A program made the translations under genes and the position numbers. A stretch of 64,000 bases of DNA from Photobacterium aquimaris (GTDB lineage: Bacteria > Pseudomonadota > Gammaproteobacteria > Enterobacterales > Vibrionaceae): NCBI RefSeq assembly GCF_002954455.1, contig NZ_MSCC01000001.1, positions 385,205 through 449,204 on the forward strand, read 5' to 3'. Below the pieces are notes generated by a model that did no database searches, was not told where the DNA came from, and saw only the letters and a list, made by a program, of their open reading frames with translations. Numbering within the stretch: the stretch's first letter is position 1; every line of letters begins with the position of its first letter. Shown here piece after piece: positions 62,457-64,000 of this stretch.

Positions 62457-62897
62457 GCTTATTATTGACCTTACTTATAAATGATAAGGAACGATGATTA
62501 TATCTGATTAGTTAATCTTAGCAGTAGTGTTGTCATATGTATGATTGTTGGCATATGTGTTGATATTTATATATTTAGGCTTTTTTGTATGAAAGTTCCA
62601 GTTTTAGATGAATATGGTGTTAATACTATATTCATATTGTAACTTTATGATTAGAAAGAATTTAGAGGCTGTTTTTTCAGCATTAAATGGTTAATAAACA
62701 ACCATCAATTGTTGGTTTTAGATCAAAAAACGTGACTTGCTAGGCAATATAAATAAATGAAAAGTGCGGTGAACCACAAAAACAACCCTTAAATAGTACT
62801 TATTATAGGTGATCGATTAGAGTCAAAACTAAGCCGTAACGTGCTGATGTTATCGATATTGATGCGTATTGAGTTGAACAAGTGTGAGGAAAGTTGT
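62457..62897. other. Intergenic region upstream of the DUF2919 gene
   Basis: About 440 AT-rich bases between divergent genes. No gene, strong hairpin or clear regulatory box is seen. A longer reading of the next frame would begin at GTG 62841. Confidence 0.4.
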
Positions 62898-63344
62898 TTG
62901 CTTTATCCTATCAATGCCTACGATGAACATGGGCAACTAAAATTAAATAAGATGTTATGGCTAGCGTTGATTTTTAATGCGAAAGCATTGGTAATTTTTG
63001 TGATGGCGGGAGTCAGTCGAACACAAGGTGGACAACTACTTGAATTGATTTATCCGCTACGCGACACATTGTATATCGGCATGGTGTTGGGAAGTCCTGC
63101 TTTACTATTAATGTGGTTATCTGGTCAGCGTAGTAGCGATAATAAAGTTATACATTATCTGTGGCAGCGTGGAAAAAAATTATTAATAGCTGCTTACAGT
63201 ATCGATTTTGCTTTGCAAATATATCATCTCGTGTTGAGTCAGGGCGCATTTTCTTGGGTACGCGCATTAACCTTGTTACTGACTATTTGGCTTGGGTTAT
63301 ATCTAATTCGAAGCTCACGAGTAAAAGATGTATTTGCACATTAG
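62898..63344 (+). CDS. DUF2919 family membrane protein
   Basis: 148 residues if started at TTG 62898, which has GAGGA seven bases upstream and gives MLYPINAYDEHGQLKL, matching the family N-terminus. Starts at GTG 62841 and ATG 62847 would add 17-19 residues without conservation. Four hydrophobic segments are visible (about 20-38, 54-73, 89-110 and 117-138). Function unknown; YfeZ of E. coli is in this family. Confidence 0.8.
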   Translation: MLYPINAYDEHGQLKLNKMLWLALIFNAKALVIFVMAGVSRTQGGQLLELIYPLRDTLYIGMVLGSPALLLMWLSGQRSSDNKVIHYLWQRGKKLLIAAYSIDFALQIYHLVLSQGAFSWVRALTLLLTIWLGLYLIRSSRVKDVFAH

Positions 63345-63363
63345 CTTTTTAGAGGTAGTCGTA

Positions 63364-63780
63364 ATGGAAAAGTTATCTATGGGTAAAGGACAATTATTTC
63401 TAAGCACATTATTAAGCCCACTAGCAATGGCTGATTGGCTACTTGATGTTAGTTTTGAAATGCACAGTGCTTGCTGTTTTCGCCAAATGGTAAATACCTC
63501 ATTGTCATTATTACCAGGTGAAGAAACTATTTTCTTTGAAGGGTTGAGTCAAGATAACCATCACTCATACCGTGAAGTCGTGGGTAGTGCACAATTGTTA
63601 GATGTTTCAGCTGATAGCGTCAGTATTGCATTGCAAGTACAAGAGCGATTAGATGATGGTGGTTGGCGCACTATTTTAGCCCAAACATTATCAACAGGAT
63701 TAAATATGCCAATGCTATTTGAATCAGGTGAGCCAAGTAGTGAACATGTCAAATTACAAGTTGAAGTGATGACCGCATAA
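63364..63780 (+). CDS. Exported hypothetical protein
   Basis: 138 residues from ATG 63364, with AGAGGTAG upstream. The first 23 residues look like a signal peptide (LFLSTLLSPLAMA then D). The rest is soluble, mostly polar, with a conserved-looking SACCFRQMVN stretch holding two adjacent cysteines. I do not recognise a family and assign no function. 19 bases after the DUF2919 gene, so possibly co-transcribed. Confidence 0.7.
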   Translation: MEKLSMGKGQLFLSTLLSPLAMADWLLDVSFEMHSACCFRQMVNTSLSLLPGEETIFFEGLSQDNHHSYREVVGSAQLLDVSADSVSIALQVQERLDDGGWRTILAQTLSTGLNMPMLFESGEPSSEHVKLQVEVMTA

Positions 63781-63805
63781 ACCCTGATGATTGATTATGC
63801 TTAAG

Positions 63806-63840
63806 AAGCGCGACTATTTTATGGTCGCGTTTTTTTTATA
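63806..63840 (+). terminator. Rho-independent terminator after the exported hypothetical protein
   Basis: CGCGAC-TATTTTATG-GTCGCG stem followed by eight T residues. Confidence 0.9.
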
Positions 63841-63973
63841 GCAATAAGGCTATCTGAATTGATGGTGAAGAGATTTTAATGGCTATTTAAACTATGAGTT
63901 TAACTGAAACAGTTAAAGCGTCTGCGCTGCTATGAGAGCGTTTTAAAAGCTAAATCTACATTCTGTCGCCATA

Positions 63974-64000
63974 AAAAAACGCAGCTATCAAGCTGCGTTT
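63974..64000. terminator. Terminator at the right edge
   Basis: AACGCAGCT-ATCA-AGCTGCGTT stem preceded by seven A residues, so it probably ends a minus-strand gene lying outside the window. The stretch 63841-63973 shows nothing else. Confidence 0.75.

Noticed and set aside
62700..62730. FNR-like half site upstream of the DUF2919 gene
   Set aside because: Only one half matches and the spacing is wrong.

Overview
The window is a gene-dense piece of a gammaproteobacterial core chromosome, almost certainly from the Vibrionaceae. The best evidence is the gene set: sodium-driven stator genes pomA and pomB, an OmpK-type Tsx porin, the nqrABCDEF sodium pump with apbE and nqrM, a nap operon ending in a 45-residue membrane peptide known from Vibrio and Photobacterium, and small families (DUF2956, DUF2897, DUF2919) common in this group. 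A Photobacterium is my best guess for the genus, but that is inference. No transposon, prophage, integron, CRISPR array, tRNA or rRNA was seen, and no gene looks broken.

Layout. 1-2.3 kb: frmA (cut by the left edge), a divergent LysR regulator and tadA. 2.4-8.6 kb: mltF divergent from purL, with a PurR operator between them. 8.8-12 kb: a small membrane protein, glnB, a YitT-family protein, and glyA with a second PurR operator. 12.1-18.2 kb: nrdR-ribD-ribE-ribBX-ribH-nusB-thiL-pgpA (riboflavin and thiamine cofactors, NrdR and NusB regulation). 18.3-21.4 kb, minus strand: dxs-ispA-xseB. 21.7-25 kb: pomAB and thiI. 25.2-32.3 kb, minus strand: yajL-panE, ompK, ampG, a small unknown gene, a periplasmic cyclophilin, yajG and rlmG. 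32.4-41.9 kb: bolA, nqrABCDEF, apbE, nqrM and SOS-controlled dinB. 42-51.2 kb: pepD, an unassigned short transcription unit, a PurR-box purine permease, gpt, frsA, crl, proBA. 51.2-53.7 kb, minus strand: a NUDIX hydrolase, DUF2897, dapE, yffB. 53.9-61.5 kb: a winged-helix protein, narQP, and the divergent napFDABC operon. 61.6-64 kb: DUF1499, DUF2956, DUF2919 and an exported protein I do not recognise.

How the parts work together. Three PurR-type operators (before purL, glyA and the purine permease), plus gpt, form a purine synthesis and salvage theme. RibBX, RibD, RibE and RibH supply flavin that ApbE attaches covalently to NqrB and NqrC. NarQP and FNR-type sites sit between narQ and napF and probably drive periplasmic nitrate respiration. 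dxs and ispA supply isoprenoids, and Dxs competes with thiamine synthesis (ThiI, ThiL) for related precursors.

Most interesting unexplained element: about 380 bases at 43772-44183 between pepD and the purine permease. It has its own promoter-like sequence, a foldable three-way junction, a 29-codon ORF rich in aromatic residues with a good ribosome binding site, an 18-bp perfect palindrome and a strong terminator. I could not match it to any RNA family I know. A second candidate control element is a 13-bp perfect inverted repeat that buries the ribosome binding site of a small unknown gene at 29.87 kb.
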